64,000 nucleotides of DNA from Montanilutibacter psychrotolerans (GTDB lineage: Bacteria > Pseudomonadota > Gammaproteobacteria > Xanthomonadales > Xanthomonadaceae): assembly GCF_003719825.1 (NCBI RefSeq), contig NZ_RIBS01000001.1, positions 310,001 through 374,000 on the forward strand, in the 5' to 3' direction. Each line of letters begins with the position of its first letter. Positions within the stretch are counted from its first letter, which is position 1. The position numbers and the translations under genes are program-made. Of the stretch, positions 1-8,046 are shown in pieces. The notes under the pieces were generated by a model, which worked only from the letters and a program-made list of their open reading frames with translations, was not told where the DNA came from and made no database searches.

Positions 1-1426
1 GGTAGGCGATGCGCGGTGGGCGCGAATGCACGTCGACGCCGTGGCGTTCCTTGAGGCGGTCGAGATTGATGCGCAGATGCAGGTCGGACAGCCCGCGCAC
101 CACCGTCTCGTTGGTTTCGGTCTCGTGCTCGACGTGGAAGCACGGATCCTCTTCGGCGAGCTTGTGCAGCGCGGTGGCCAACTTCTGCTCCTGACCCTTG
201 CTGGCCGCCTCGATCGCCAGTCCGAACATCGGCTTGGGGAACTCCATCGGCGCGAGGTGGATCTGGTCCTCGTCGTGGCTGTCGTGCAGCACGGCATCCA
301 GATGCAGCTCGTCGACCTTGGCCACTGCCGCGATGTCGCCGGGGATCGCCTGTTCGATCTCGATGTGCTCCTTGCCGCGCAACTTGAACAGATGGCCGAC
401 CTTGAACGGCTTCTTGCCGTCGTCCACGAACAACTGGGTGTCCTTGCGCACCGTGCCCTGGTAGACGCGGAACACGCCGAGCTTTCCGACGAAGGGGTCG
501 TTGACGATGCGGAACACGTCGGCCACCACGTGCGCAGCGGGGTCGGGCATGGCGTCGATCGGCTGCGCGTCGTCGCCGCGACCCTTCATGAAGGCCGGCG
601 GGTTGGCCTCGGTCGGGTTGGGGAACAGCCGCTGCGCAACATCCAGCAGCTCCTTGATGCCCACGCCGCTGCGCGCCGAGCAGAACAGCACCGGCACCAG
701 GTGTCCCTCGCGAAGGCATTGCTCGAAGGCATCGTGCATCTCGGTGCCCGACAGGCCCTCTTCGCCGACATCCAGGTAGTGCTCCATCACCGTCTCGTTG
801 ATCTCGACCACCTGGTCGATGATCTTCTGGTGCCAATCGGCAACCGCACCCAGGTCGCTGTCGCCTTCGGGACGCCGGTTGCTGCCGTAGCCGAAGCAGT
901 CGACGACCGCCTTGCCACCATCGGCAGGAAGGTTGAGCGGCAGGCACTCGGGGCCGAAGCTGGTGCGCAACTCGTCGAGCACGCGCGCGTTGTCGGCATC
1001 GGCGTGGTCGATCTTGTTGACCACGATGACCCGACACAGGTTGCGCGCCTTGGCGTACTCCATCATGCGCCGCGAGCCGTATTCCACGCCGCCCTCGGCC
1101 GACACCACCACCACCACCGTCTCCACCGCCGCCAGCGCGGAAAGCGCCGGGCCGCGGAAGTCGGGGTAGCCGGGAGTGTCGATCAGGTTCAGGTGGATCG
1201 GCTGGCCGTCAACGACGTGGTCGATGCTGGCGATGGCGGCATCGAGCGAGTGGCCGCGCTGCTTTTCGATGGAATCGAAGTCGGAGATGGTGCTGCCGCG
1301 CTCGATCGTGCCTGCTGTCTGGATTGCGCCGCCGGCGTGCAGCAGGGCTTCGAACAGTGTCGTCTTGCCGGCGGCGGGGTGGCCTGCGAGGGCCGCGTTG
1401 CGGATGGATGTTGTGCTGTAGGACAT
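1..1426 (-). CDS. Elongation factor G-like translational GTPase (3' part cut by window edge)
   Basis: The reverse strand encodes about 475 N-terminal residues of an EF-G-type GTPase; canonical EF-G has about 700, so the rest lies beyond base 1. The P-loop is GHPAAGKTT (residues 15-23), the switch region carries DTPGYPDF, and the base-recognition motif is NKID (137-140). Domain II and the start of domain III follow. The P-loop differs from the AHIDAGKTT form of housekeeping EF-G, so this is probably a second, EF-G2-like paralogue rather than the main fusA. The start is the ATG at 1424-1426, preceded by a good GGAGAAG Shine-Dalgarno at 1434-1440. EF-G paralogues act in the cytoplasm on ribosomes; whether this one drives translocation or ribosome recycling cannot be told. 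osmC diverges from it. Confidence 0.9.
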   Translation of the reverse strand, partial: MSYSTTSIRNAALAGHPAAGKTTLFEALLHAGGAIQTAGTIERGSTISDFDSIEKQRGHSLDAAIASIDHVVDGQPIHLNLIDTPGYPDFRGPALSALAAVETVVVVVSAEGGVEYGSRRMMEYAKARNLCRVIVVNKIDHADADNARVLDELRTSFGPECLPLNLPADGGKAVVDCFGYGSNRRPEGDSDLGAVADWHQKIIDQVVEINETVMEHYLDVGEEGLSGTEMHDAFEQCLREGHLVPVLFCSARSGVGIKELLDVAQRLFPNPTEANPPAFMKGRGDDAQPIDAMPDPAAHVVADVFRIVNDPFVGKLGVFRVYQGTVRKDTQLFVDDGKKPFKVGHLFKLRGKEHIEIEQAIPGDIAAVAKVDELHLDAVLHDSHDEDQIHLAPMEFPKPMFGLAIEAASKGQEQKLATALHKLAEEDPCFHVEHETETNETVVRGLSDLHLRINLDRLKERHGVDVHSRPPRIAY

Positions 1427-1649
1427 GATCGGACTTCTCCCTGGAACCAAGGGTGGGAAGGCCGTCATGGCTGTCCGCGCTTCGCGCCGGAGCGTGGGCG
1501 CTCGGCGGGCGGTCATGGCGGGATGCAGGCATTGCGCCAGCACCGCCAGCGTCCCGCGGCGGGGCGCACGGGTCAAGTCCGGCCGGTCGCGATGCCGCGC
1601 TAACAAATGCCTGCGTAGCCTGTCGCCTTTCAAATCAACGGAGACCGCC

Positions 1650-2084
1650 ATGGGTATCTCGCGCCATGCCACTGCTCACTGGGAGGGCGACCTCAAGTCC
1701 GGCAAGGGCCAGCTCAGCACCCCGCAGAGCGGGTTGATGGACAACACGCGCTACGGATTCAACAGCCGCTTCGGCGACGAACGGGGCACCAACCCCGAAG
1801 AACTGATCGCGGCCGCCCACGCGGGCTGTTTCACCATGGCGTTGTCGGCCAAGCTCACCGAGGCGGGCCACCCGCCGGCCAGCCTGGACACGCGTGCCGA
1901 TGTCGACCTGTCGATGGAGGGCGGGCCGACGCTCTCGCAGATCCGCTTGAAGGTAGTGGCCGAGGTGCCGGGCATCGATGCCGCGCGGTTCCAGGCCATC
2001 GCCGAGGACGCCAAGGCCAACTGCCCGGTGTCCAAGGCGCTGGCAGCGGTGCCGGTGAGTCTGGATGCCACGTTGAAGGGGTGA
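1650..2084 (+). CDS. osmC: OsmC peroxiredoxin
   Basis: A 144-residue protein with the length and layout of E. coli OsmC, a cytoplasmic thiol peroxidase that reduces organic hydroperoxides. The peroxidatic and resolving cysteines are C60 (in AAHAGC) and C125 (in ANCPVS), at the positions expected for the family. The N-terminal AHWEGDLKSGKG and the GTNPEEL segment also match. Start: ATG 1650 with a CGGAGA ribosome site at 1639-1644; the frame stays open upstream but without family similarity. It stands alone, divergent from the EF-G-like gene, with a hairpin downstream at 2126-2148. Confidence 0.95.
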   Translation: MGISRHATAHWEGDLKSGKGQLSTPQSGLMDNTRYGFNSRFGDERGTNPEELIAAAHAGCFTMALSAKLTEAGHPPASLDTRADVDLSMEGGPTLSQIRLKVVAEVPGIDAARFQAIAEDAKANCPVSKALAAVPVSLDATLKG

Positions 2085-2125
2085 GTGTCACCGGAGCCGT
2101 GGGGTAAGGCTGTCGGCCGGTTGAA

Positions 2126-2148
2126 CGCACCGGCCCCGGGCCGGTGCG
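2126..2148 (+). terminator. GC-rich hairpin after osmC
   Basis: A perfect 10-bp stem (CGCACCGGCC at 2126-2135 pairing with 2139-2148) with a CCG loop, 42 bases after the osmC stop. No T-tract follows, so termination is only probable. Confidence 0.4.
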
Positions 2149-2216
2149 GTTCAGGCGCAGTTGCCCGGCGCGGCTCGACGATCCGCCGTACGCCATCCCG
2201 GCGTCTGGAGTCCACG

Positions 2217-2999
2217 ATGAAGCGCCTGCTCGTTTCCACCCTTGCCCTGGGCCTCGCGGTAGTGACCAGCGTGGCTTCCGCCCAGACCTACGGACAACCG
2301 GACTACGGTTACGACGGCTACCCCCGCACCGGCAACGTGTACCCGGACCGCACCGGCAACGATCGCCATGCCCAGTACGACTACGCGCGCGTCGTGCGTG
2401 TCGACCCGGTGATCGACGCGCGCTATGGCCAGTCGACCCCGCGTGGCAGCTACATCAACGATCGTGGTCAGCGCTGCTACGAGAACCGCAGCAACGGGTA
2501 CGACGACAGCTACCAGGCCAGTTACCCCGACAACGGCTACTACGGCGGCGACTACCGCGATCCGCGCCAGGACGGCTACTACGACCGCAACGGCGATTAC
2601 CGCCGCAATACCGGCGGCACCGAGACCGGTCGCAACGTCGCCACCATCGTCGGTGGCATCGCCGGCGCGGTGCTGGGCAGCAAGGTGGGCGGCGGCAGCG
2701 GCAGCTACGCCACCGCGGCCATCGGCTCGATGGTCGGCGGCATGGCCGGGCGCAGCATCTACAACCAGACCCAGCGCCCGCGCAACCGCGTCGGCACGGT
2801 GGTCAGCTGCGACTCGTACCCGGACCGCAACAACTACTACCGGACCGGCGGTTACGACAATGGCGACTACGCCACCGGTGGCTCCGGTGTCAGCGCCTAC
2901 GACGTCACCTACGAATACGCCGGCCGCCACTACACCACGCGCACCGCCTACCACCCCGGTGAGCGCATCCGCGTGCGCGTGGACGTGCGCCCGGAGTAA
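2217..2999 (+). CDS. Secreted glycine-zipper 2TM-type envelope protein
   Basis: A 260-residue protein with a clear Sec signal peptide (residues 1-22, ending ASA-Q). A Tyr/Asp/Gly/Arg-rich middle region follows, then a glycine-zipper segment at about 140-185 with GGIAGAVLGSKVGG and GSMVGGMAGRS. This resembles the Rickettsia 17-kDa/glycine-zipper 2TM family of surface proteins, found in the periplasm or outer membrane; function is unknown. The C-terminal part contains YDVTYEYAGRHY and ends in a basic, valine-rich strand. Start: ATG 2217 with GGAG at 2207-2210. The Tyr- and Asp-rich composition is unlike the neighbouring enzymes. A strong terminator follows at 3072-3105. Confidence 0.85.
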   Translation: MKRLLVSTLALGLAVVTSVASAQTYGQPDYGYDGYPRTGNVYPDRTGNDRHAQYDYARVVRVDPVIDARYGQSTPRGSYINDRGQRCYENRSNGYDDSYQASYPDNGYYGGDYRDPRQDGYYDRNGDYRRNTGGTETGRNVATIVGGIAGAVLGSKVGGGSGSYATAAIGSMVGGMAGRSIYNQTQRPRNRVGTVVSCDSYPDRNNYYRTGGYDNGDYATGGSGVSAYDVTYEYAGRHYTTRTAYHPGERIRVRVDVRPE

Positions 3000-3071
3000 G
3001 ACACCGGTCGGCACGCAGACCAGGGGCGGCTGCTGGGGCGGGCCGTGCCCACACGGATTGACCCCGTCTAG

Positions 3072-3105
3072 AGACCCTCACGCTTCGACGCGGGGGTCTT
3101 TTTTT
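3072..3105 (+). terminator. Rho-independent terminator after the glycine-zipper gene
   Basis: AGACCC (3072-3077) pairs with GGGTCT (3094-3099), with an imperfect inner stem, and is followed by seven T. The hairpin overlaps the last codons and stop of cueR on the other strand. Confidence 0.8.
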
Positions 3106-3587
3106 GGGCCTCGGCGCGCGGGCGCGTCAGGGGCTTTGGCGGCGGGTGCGGCCGCCAGGTCGTCTAGGATCGGGCAGGCCGGGCGTTCGTCGCCGTGGCA
3201 GTGTTGCGCGAGATCTTCCAGCGTTCGCTGCATCGCCTGCATCTCTCGCACCTTGTTCGCCAGCTCGTCCGCGTGTGCCTGCGCCAATGCCTTGACCTTG
3301 GCGCTGGCGCGACGGGGGTTGCCCCACAGATCCAGCAAGGTCTGGATGTGCTCCAGCGAAAAGCCCAGCGTGCGCGCCCGCTTGATGAAGCGCAGTCGGT
3401 GCAGATCGGTGTCGCTGTAGAGCCGGTAATTGGCGAAGGTGCGCGTCGCCGGCGCGATCAGTCCGATGGTTTCGTAGTGCCGGATCATCTTCGCCGACAG
3501 GCCGCTGAGCCCGGCGGCTTGGCCGATGTTGTGCAGGCCTTCGCGGCGGGCATCGGCCAGTTCGGGGCGGGGCAGGGAACGGGGCAT
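3078..3587 (-). CDS. cueR: CueR, MerR-family copper-responsive activator
   Basis: A 169-residue MerR-family protein. The helix-turn-helix runs from NIGQAAGLSGLSAKMIRHYE (20-39). The metal loop holds C130 and C138 in CHGDERPACPI, the eight-residue cysteine spacing that binds Cu(I) in CueR. The N-terminus has about 18 extra residues over E. coli CueR and the C-terminus a charged Ala/Lys tail. It starts 15 bases after the copA stop on the same strand, so copA-cueR should be one transcript from the CueR-type promoter at 6060-6090, meaning the regulator activates its own synthesis. Activation by Cu(I), Ag(I) or Au(I) is the family property. Confidence 0.93.
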   Translation of the reverse strand: MPRSLPRPELADARREGLHNIGQAAGLSGLSAKMIRHYETIGLIAPATRTFANYRLYSDTDLHRLRFIKRARTLGFSLEHIQTLLDLWGNPRRASAKVKALAQAHADELANKVREMQAMQRTLEDLAQHCHGDERPACPILDDLAAAPAAKAPDAPARRGPKKDPRVEA

Positions 3588-3602
3588 GGCGGGCTCTCGG
3601 CG

Positions 3603-6032
3603 TCAGTGGCGCGCACGCGGCGCCCAGCGCCGCAGCAGCAAGGTATTGGAGACGACACTCACACTCGACAACGCCATCGCGGCGCCGGCGATGACCGGAT
3701 TGAGCAGGCCGGCGGCGGCGAGCGGAATGCCAATCAGGTTGTAGATGAACGCCCAGAACAGGTTCTGGTGGATCTTGCGGGTGGTGCGCCGAGAGATGTC
3801 GATCGCATCGGCGACCAGGCGCGGATCGGGACGCATCAGCGTGACGCTGGCGGCGTGCATCGCCACATCGGTACCGCTGCCCATCGCGAAGCCAACGTCG
3901 GCAGCCGCGAGCGCCGGTGCATCGTTCAGACCATCGCCCACCATGCCCACGAGGCCGTCGTCAGCGAGGCGCCGGACCGCATCGGCCTTGTCGCGGGGCA
4001 GCACGTCGGCCTGGACGTCGCTATCGGGTATCCCCACCACCCGCGCGACACCGAGTGCCGCGCCGCGATGGTCACCCGACAGCATCACCGTTCGCAGGCC
4101 CATTGCCTGCAGCGCGGCGATGGCTTCGCGAGCTTCCGGCCGCGGCGGGTCGCCAAACGTCAGCAGTGCCTGCGCCTGCCAACCCGTCGCCGTCTGGCGG
4201 GCGAGCCAGGACACCGTACGGCCGGCCTCGGCGGCCGCCGTGGCGACGGTTGCCCCGACACCACGATCGACGCCCAGCGCATCCAGCCAGGCCCCGTTGC
4301 CGAGCACCCAACGCACGCCGCGGACCCGACCATCGACGCCGCGACCGGCAACGGCAATGACGTCCGTCGCCACCTCCCGCGCTACGCCACGCTGCTGGGC
4401 CGCATCGAGCACGGCACGTGCCAGCGGGTGTTCGCTGCCAGCCTGAAGCGCGGCGGCGACGCCCAGCGCCTCGGCATCTGCCAAACCAAACGTTTCCAGC
4501 CCGGCCAGGGTCGGCTGCCCCGCGGTCAGCGTGCCGGTCTTGTCGAAGGCAATGGTGCGCAACCGGCGCGTGGTTTCGAGCGCTTCCGCGTCCTTGATCA
4601 GGATGCCGGCGCGGGCGGCTACGCCGGTGCCGGCCATGATTGCCGTCGGTGTCGCCAGGCCCAGTGCGCAGGGGCAGGCAATCACGAGCACGGCGACGGC
4701 GTGCAGAACGGCTTGGCTCCAGTCGCCGTCCAGCAGGCCCCAGCCCAGCAGGGTCGCGACAGCGATCAGCAGCACGATGGGCACGAACACGGCGCTCACG
4801 CGATCGACGATGCGCTGGATCGGCGCCTTGCGCGCCTGCGCGTCCTCGACCAGGCGAATGATGCGCGCCAGCGCCGACTCGGCGCCCACGGCCGTCGTGC
4901 GCACGCGCAGCCGGCCTTCGCCATTCACCGCGCCACCGGTGACGCGATCGCCTGGGGCTTTGGGCACCGGCAGGGATTCGCCGCTGATCAGTGATTCGTC
5001 GCTGTGGCTGCGTCCTTCGATGATCTCGCCATCCACGGGAAGGCGTTCGCCGGGCAGGACAAGCACGACGTCGCCGGGCGCCACCGCGTCGATCGGAACG
5101 TCTTCCTCGTGCTCGCCGCGCTGCACGCGTGCGGTGAGTGGACGCAGCGCCTGCAGCGCGCGAATCGCTTCGGTGGTCTGGCGCTTGGCCTGCGCCTCCA
5201 GCCATTTGCCGAGCAGGATCAGCGTGATTACGATCGCCGACGCCTCGAAATACAACGGCGGCGCACCGTGGTGCGGCGGGACAGCCAACAGGTGGTAGAC
5301 GCTCAGGCCATAGCCGGCGCTGGTACCGAGGGCGACCAGCAGGTCCATGTTGCCGGTTCGCGCCTGCACCGCCTTCCAGCCGGCGCGATAGAAGCGGGCG
5401 CCCAGCCAGAACTGCACCGGCGTCGCCAGCAGCCATTGCAGCCAACCCGGCAGTTCCCAGTGCGCACCAAACGGCATCGCCAGCATCGGCAGCGCCAGGG
5501 GCAGCGAAAGCAGCGCTGCCAGGACGAGGTGCCGAGCCTCGCGCGACGCGGTGGGCCGCTCGACCTTCGGCGACGACGCTCCGGTCGCCGCAGTTTCGGT
5601 GCGAACCCCGTAGCCGGCGTCCACGATGGCCTGCTGCAGCGCCGCCCGCGGGGTGCCGGCGAGAACCTGCACGCGCGCCGTTTCGGTAGCCAGGTTGACC
5701 GAAGCCGACTGGACGCCGGGCACCTTCGCCAACGCTCTCTCGACCCGGCCGACGCAGGACGCGCAGGTCATGCCGAGGATGCCCATCGCGATTTCCTCGA
5801 TGGCGACGCCAAAGCCGGCGGCTTGGATCGCCGCGGCCACCGCCGCCGTGGACACCGAGCCGTCGGTGGTGACCGACGCCATCTCGGTGGCCAGATTCAC
5901 ACTGGCGTCCTGGACGCCCGGCAGCTGCTGCAGGGCGCGCTCGACCCTGCCCACGCAGGACGCGCAGGTCATGCCTGTCACGCCAAAGCGGAACTGGGTG
6001 GTGCTGTCGGTTGGTGGAAGTGACAAGGCCAT
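3603..6032 (-). CDS. copA: CopA, Cu(I)-exporting P1B-type ATPase
   Basis: An 809-residue inner-membrane ATPase that pumps Cu(I) out of the cytoplasm. It has two N-terminal HMA domains, each with MTCASC (21-26 and 88-93), eight expected membrane helices, and the transport motif C453-P-C455. The phosphorylated Asp is D497 in DKTGT, and the hinge is [11 protein letters not shown]. The frame extends upstream to a GTG at 6044. The ATG at 6032 is chosen because a GTGGAG Shine-Dalgarno stands six bases before it. The promoter (6060-6090) contains a perfect CueR-like dyad, and cueR follows at 15 bases. Confidence 0.96.
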   Translation of the reverse strand: MALSLPPTDSTTQFRFGVTGMTCASCVGRVERALQQLPGVQDASVNLATEMASVTTDGSVSTAAVAAAIQAAGFGVAIEEIAMGILGMTCASCVGRVERALAKVPGVQSASVNLATETARVQVLAGTPRAALQQAIVDAGYGVRTETAATGASSPKVERPTASREARHLVLAALLSLPLALPMLAMPFGAHWELPGWLQWLLATPVQFWLGARFYRAGWKAVQARTGNMDLLVALGTSAGYGLSVYHLLAVPPHHGAPPLYFEASAIVITLILLGKWLEAQAKRQTTEAIRALQALRPLTARVQRGEHEEDVPIDAVAPGDVVLVLPGERLPVDGEIIEGRSHSDESLISGESLPVPKAPGDRVTGGAVNGEGRLRVRTTAVGAESALARIIRLVEDAQARKAPIQRIVDRVSAVFVPIVLLIAVATLLGWGLLDGDWSQAVLHAVAVLVIACPCALGLATPTAIMAGTGVAARAGILIKDAEALETTRRLRTIAFDKTGTLTAGQPTLAGLETFGLADAEALGVAAALQAGSEHPLARAVLDAAQQRGVAREVATDVIAVAGRGVDGRVRGVRWVLGNGAWLDALGVDRGVGATVATAAAEAGRTVSWLARQTATGWQAQALLTFGDPPRPEAREAIAALQAMGLRTVMLSGDHRGAALGVARVVGIPDSDVQADVLPRDKADAVRRLADDGLVGMVGDGLNDAPALAAADVGFAMGSGTDVAMHAASVTLMRPDPRLVADAIDISRRTTRKIHQNLFWAFIYNLIGIPLAAAGLLNPVIAGAAMALSSVSVVSNTLLLRRWAPRARH

Positions 6033-6059
6033 GGCGGTCTCCACAATGATGTGGAGGCC

Positions 6060-6090
6060 ACCATCAAGCTTCCCAAGGTGGGAAGGTCAA
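6060..6090 (-). promoter_or_regulatory. CueR operator/promoter of copA-cueR
   Basis: Read leftwards, a TTGACC -35 box (6090-6085) is followed by the perfect dyad CTTCCCA-CCT-TGGGAAG (6085-6069). A weak -10 (GATGGT, 6065-6060) sits 19 bases from the -35. An over-long 19-bp spacer containing a CCTTCC...GGAAGG dyad is the hallmark of MerR/CueR-activated promoters, including E. coli copA. Confidence 0.85.
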
Positions 6091-6112
6091 CACCCTGCCG
6101 TGGCCTTGACCG

Positions 6113-6994
6113 TCAGGCTGGCCAGTCGATCTCGCCGCGCACCACGTTGCAGATGTGGCCGCCGGACCAGACCTCGCCGTCGCCGTCGACCTGCAACTGC
6201 AGGCGCGCATCGAAGCCGACCTCGCGTCCCTGACTAACCGTGTAGCGACCATCGCGGCCGGGCAGGGCGTCGTTGTGCCGCAGCCAGGCGGCGAGCGTGG
6301 CGTTGGCCGCACCGGACGCGGCGTCCTCGAACTGCGCCGGCGCACCAACGAAGGCGCGCACGACCAGGTCGTAATCGTTGCCGGCATCGGCACGCGCGAA
6401 CGCACACAGGCCCATGGTCTCGGTGCTCTCTGCCAGGTGGCCGATCGCGGCCCAGTCCGGGTGCGCGCCGCGCAGCGCGGCTTCGTCGGACAGCTCGGCC
6501 AACCACCAACGGCGGCCGCCGTCCATCAGCGCCGGCGGCAACGGGCCCAGGGTCAGTCCGGCCAGTGCACCGGCCAGGCGCGCGTCCGCGGCGTCGGCGA
6601 TCTCGACCACGCGCGCGCGCGGCGTGCGCACCGCGATCGTGCGTGCCGTGCCATCGCCATCGACCGACAACGGCAACAGCCCGGCAACGCCTTCCTGCAG
6701 CAGGCGGCCGTCGACGGGCGTGGCCAGTCCGGCTTCCAGCACCACGTGCGCGGTGCCGACGCTGGGGTGCCCGGCAAACGGCACCTCGCGGCGCGGGCTG
6801 AACATGCGGATGCGGTAGCTCGCCCCCGGCGCGGCGGGCGGGAACACGAAGGTGGTTTCCGGCAGGCGGGTCCAGCGGGCGATCGCCTGCATCGCCGCGT
6901 CATCCAGGCCTTCGGCATCGAGCACCACGGCCAGCGGGTTGCCGGCGCCGGGGCGGTCGGCAAATACATCCAGTTGCAGATAGCGGCGTTTCAT
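6113..6994 (-). CDS. PhzF-family isomerase paralogue 1 (diverged motif)
   Basis: A 293-residue PhzF/YddE-family protein. The fold signature DVFADRPGAGNPLAVV (9-24), the catalytic-type Glu E46 in LPETTF, and FAGHPSVG (73-80) are all present. The second-half motif, normally DPVTGS, reads DAASGA (224-229), so its Asp stays but Ser becomes Ala. PhzF enzymes isomerise dihydro-hydroxyanthranilate; most genomic members have unknown substrates, and no phenazine genes are nearby. The start at ATG 6994 is set by alignment to the next gene; no strong ribosome site is seen. It lies 46 bases after paralogue 2 on the same strand, indicating tandem duplication. Confidence 0.88.
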   Translation of the reverse strand: MKRRYLQLDVFADRPGAGNPLAVVLDAEGLDDAAMQAIARWTRLPETTFVFPPAAPGASYRIRMFSPRREVPFAGHPSVGTAHVVLEAGLATPVDGRLLQEGVAGLLPLSVDGDGTARTIAVRTPRARVVEIADAADARLAGALAGLTLGPLPPALMDGGRRWWLAELSDEAALRGAHPDWAAIGHLAESTETMGLCAFARADAGNDYDLVVRAFVGAPAQFEDAASGAANATLAAWLRHNDALPGRDGRYTVSQGREVGFDARLQLQVDGDGEVWSGGHICNVVRGEIDWPA

Positions 6995-7040
6995 CGGGGG
7001 GTCGACACGCGGTGGGGAAGGGCCGCGAAGGGCGCGCAGC

Positions 7041-7907
7041 TTACCAAGCAAGCTGGCCGCGGATCACCGGTTGGACCTGTCCGCCGATCCAGATGCCGCC
7101 GTCGGCGTCGACGCGGACGCTGACCCGCCCGTCGCGGCCGATCTCACGCCCCTGGCTGGCGACGTAGCGGCCGTCGCGGCCCGGCAAGCGCCCCGCGGCG
7201 GCCAAGGCCGCGGCGGCGCACGCGTTGGCGCTGCCGGTGACCGGGTCCTCGTCCATGCCATCTCCAGGGCAGAACGCGCGCAGAACGAGCTGGTGATCGT
7301 CGCCGTCGACCCGGGCGAACACCGCCAGGCCGCCGGTATCTGTGGCGCGGCTGAGCGCGGAAATCGCGGCCATGTCGGGGGTGGCGCCACGCACGGCGTC
7401 GGCGTCGGCCAGTTCGACCATCCACCACAGCGGCCCGCCATCCCAGGCCGCCGGGGGCAGCGCGCCGCGCGCGAGGCCACCACAGGCGGCGTTGAGTAAC
7501 GCCTCGTAGCCGCGCGCATCGAACAGCTCCCGCGGACGAGGCGCGCGCACCGACACCGAACCGTAGTCGTCGACGCGCACCGGCAGCAAGCCGGCCGCGC
7601 ACTCCTGCACCAGCACGCCGTCGCGGGCGCGGGCCAGGCCCTGGTCGAGCACGGCCCAGGCGGCGCCGACGCTGGGGTGGCCGGCAAACGGGTATTCCTG
7701 GTTCGGTGTGAAGATCCGCACCCGGTAGTCGGCCTCGGGCGTGGTCGGGGGCAGCAGGAAGATGGTTTCGGACAGGTTGGTCCAGGCCGCGAACGCCTGC
7801 ATCGCCGCCTCGTCCAGGTCCTGCGCATCGACCGCGACCGCCAGAGGATTGCCGGCGCCGGGGCGGTCGGCGAACACGTCCAGCTGCAGAAAGCGCCGTG
7901 CTGACAT
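7041..7907 (-). CDS. PhzF-family isomerase paralogue 2
   Basis: A 288-residue PhzF-family protein closely related to its downstream neighbour; both begin LQLDVFADRPGAGNPLAV. It keeps the full family signature: E47 in LSETIF, FAGHPSVG and DPVTGS (221-226). The predicted role is an isomerase or epimerase of unknown small-molecule substrate in the cytoplasm. Start: ATG 7907, 12 residues inside the longest frame, by alignment. It diverges from lysAC, whose start is 139 bases away, and is first in a two-gene unit with paralogue 1. Confidence 0.9.
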   Translation of the reverse strand: MSARRFLQLDVFADRPGAGNPLAVAVDAQDLDEAAMQAFAAWTNLSETIFLLPPTTPEADYRVRIFTPNQEYPFAGHPSVGAAWAVLDQGLARARDGVLVQECAAGLLPVRVDDYGSVSVRAPRPRELFDARGYEALLNAACGGLARGALPPAAWDGGPLWWMVELADADAVRGATPDMAAISALSRATDTGGLAVFARVDGDDHQLVLRAFCPGDGMDEDPVTGSANACAAAALAAAGRLPGRDGRYVASQGREIGRDGRVSVRVDADGGIWIGGQVQPVIRGQLAW

Positions 7908-7934
7908 CGGTCCGGTCCGGATTGGTAATTGGAC

Positions 7935-8011
7935 TAGAATCATCGGCTATTCGCGCCGGCGACGTGCGCGTGATTCCATCCGAGGTTCATTCGCCCGGGG
8001 CTACTCCCGGG
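7935..8011 (+). promoter_or_regulatory. lysAC leader: -10-like box and hairpin
   Basis: A TAGAAT -10-like hexamer lies at 7935-7940 without a convincing -35. A perfect CCCGGG/CCCGGG stem (7994-7999 with 8006-8011, loop GCTACT) sits in the leader, 35 bases before the lysAC start. No T-run follows the hairpin. A role in attenuation is possible but not shown. Confidence 0.3.
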
Positions 8012-8046
8012 TTTCCCCGTGCAACACCTTTCAGAGGACAGCGGTA

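Noticed and set aside
26-1603. A 525-codon rightward open frame at the left edge
   Set aside because: Antisense to the EF-G-like gene, whose G motifs and ribosome site are clear.
6113-7907. Phenazine biosynthesis cluster
   Set aside because: Only PhzF-family genes are present; none of phzA-E or phzG is nearby, and PhzF homologues are widespread in non-producers.
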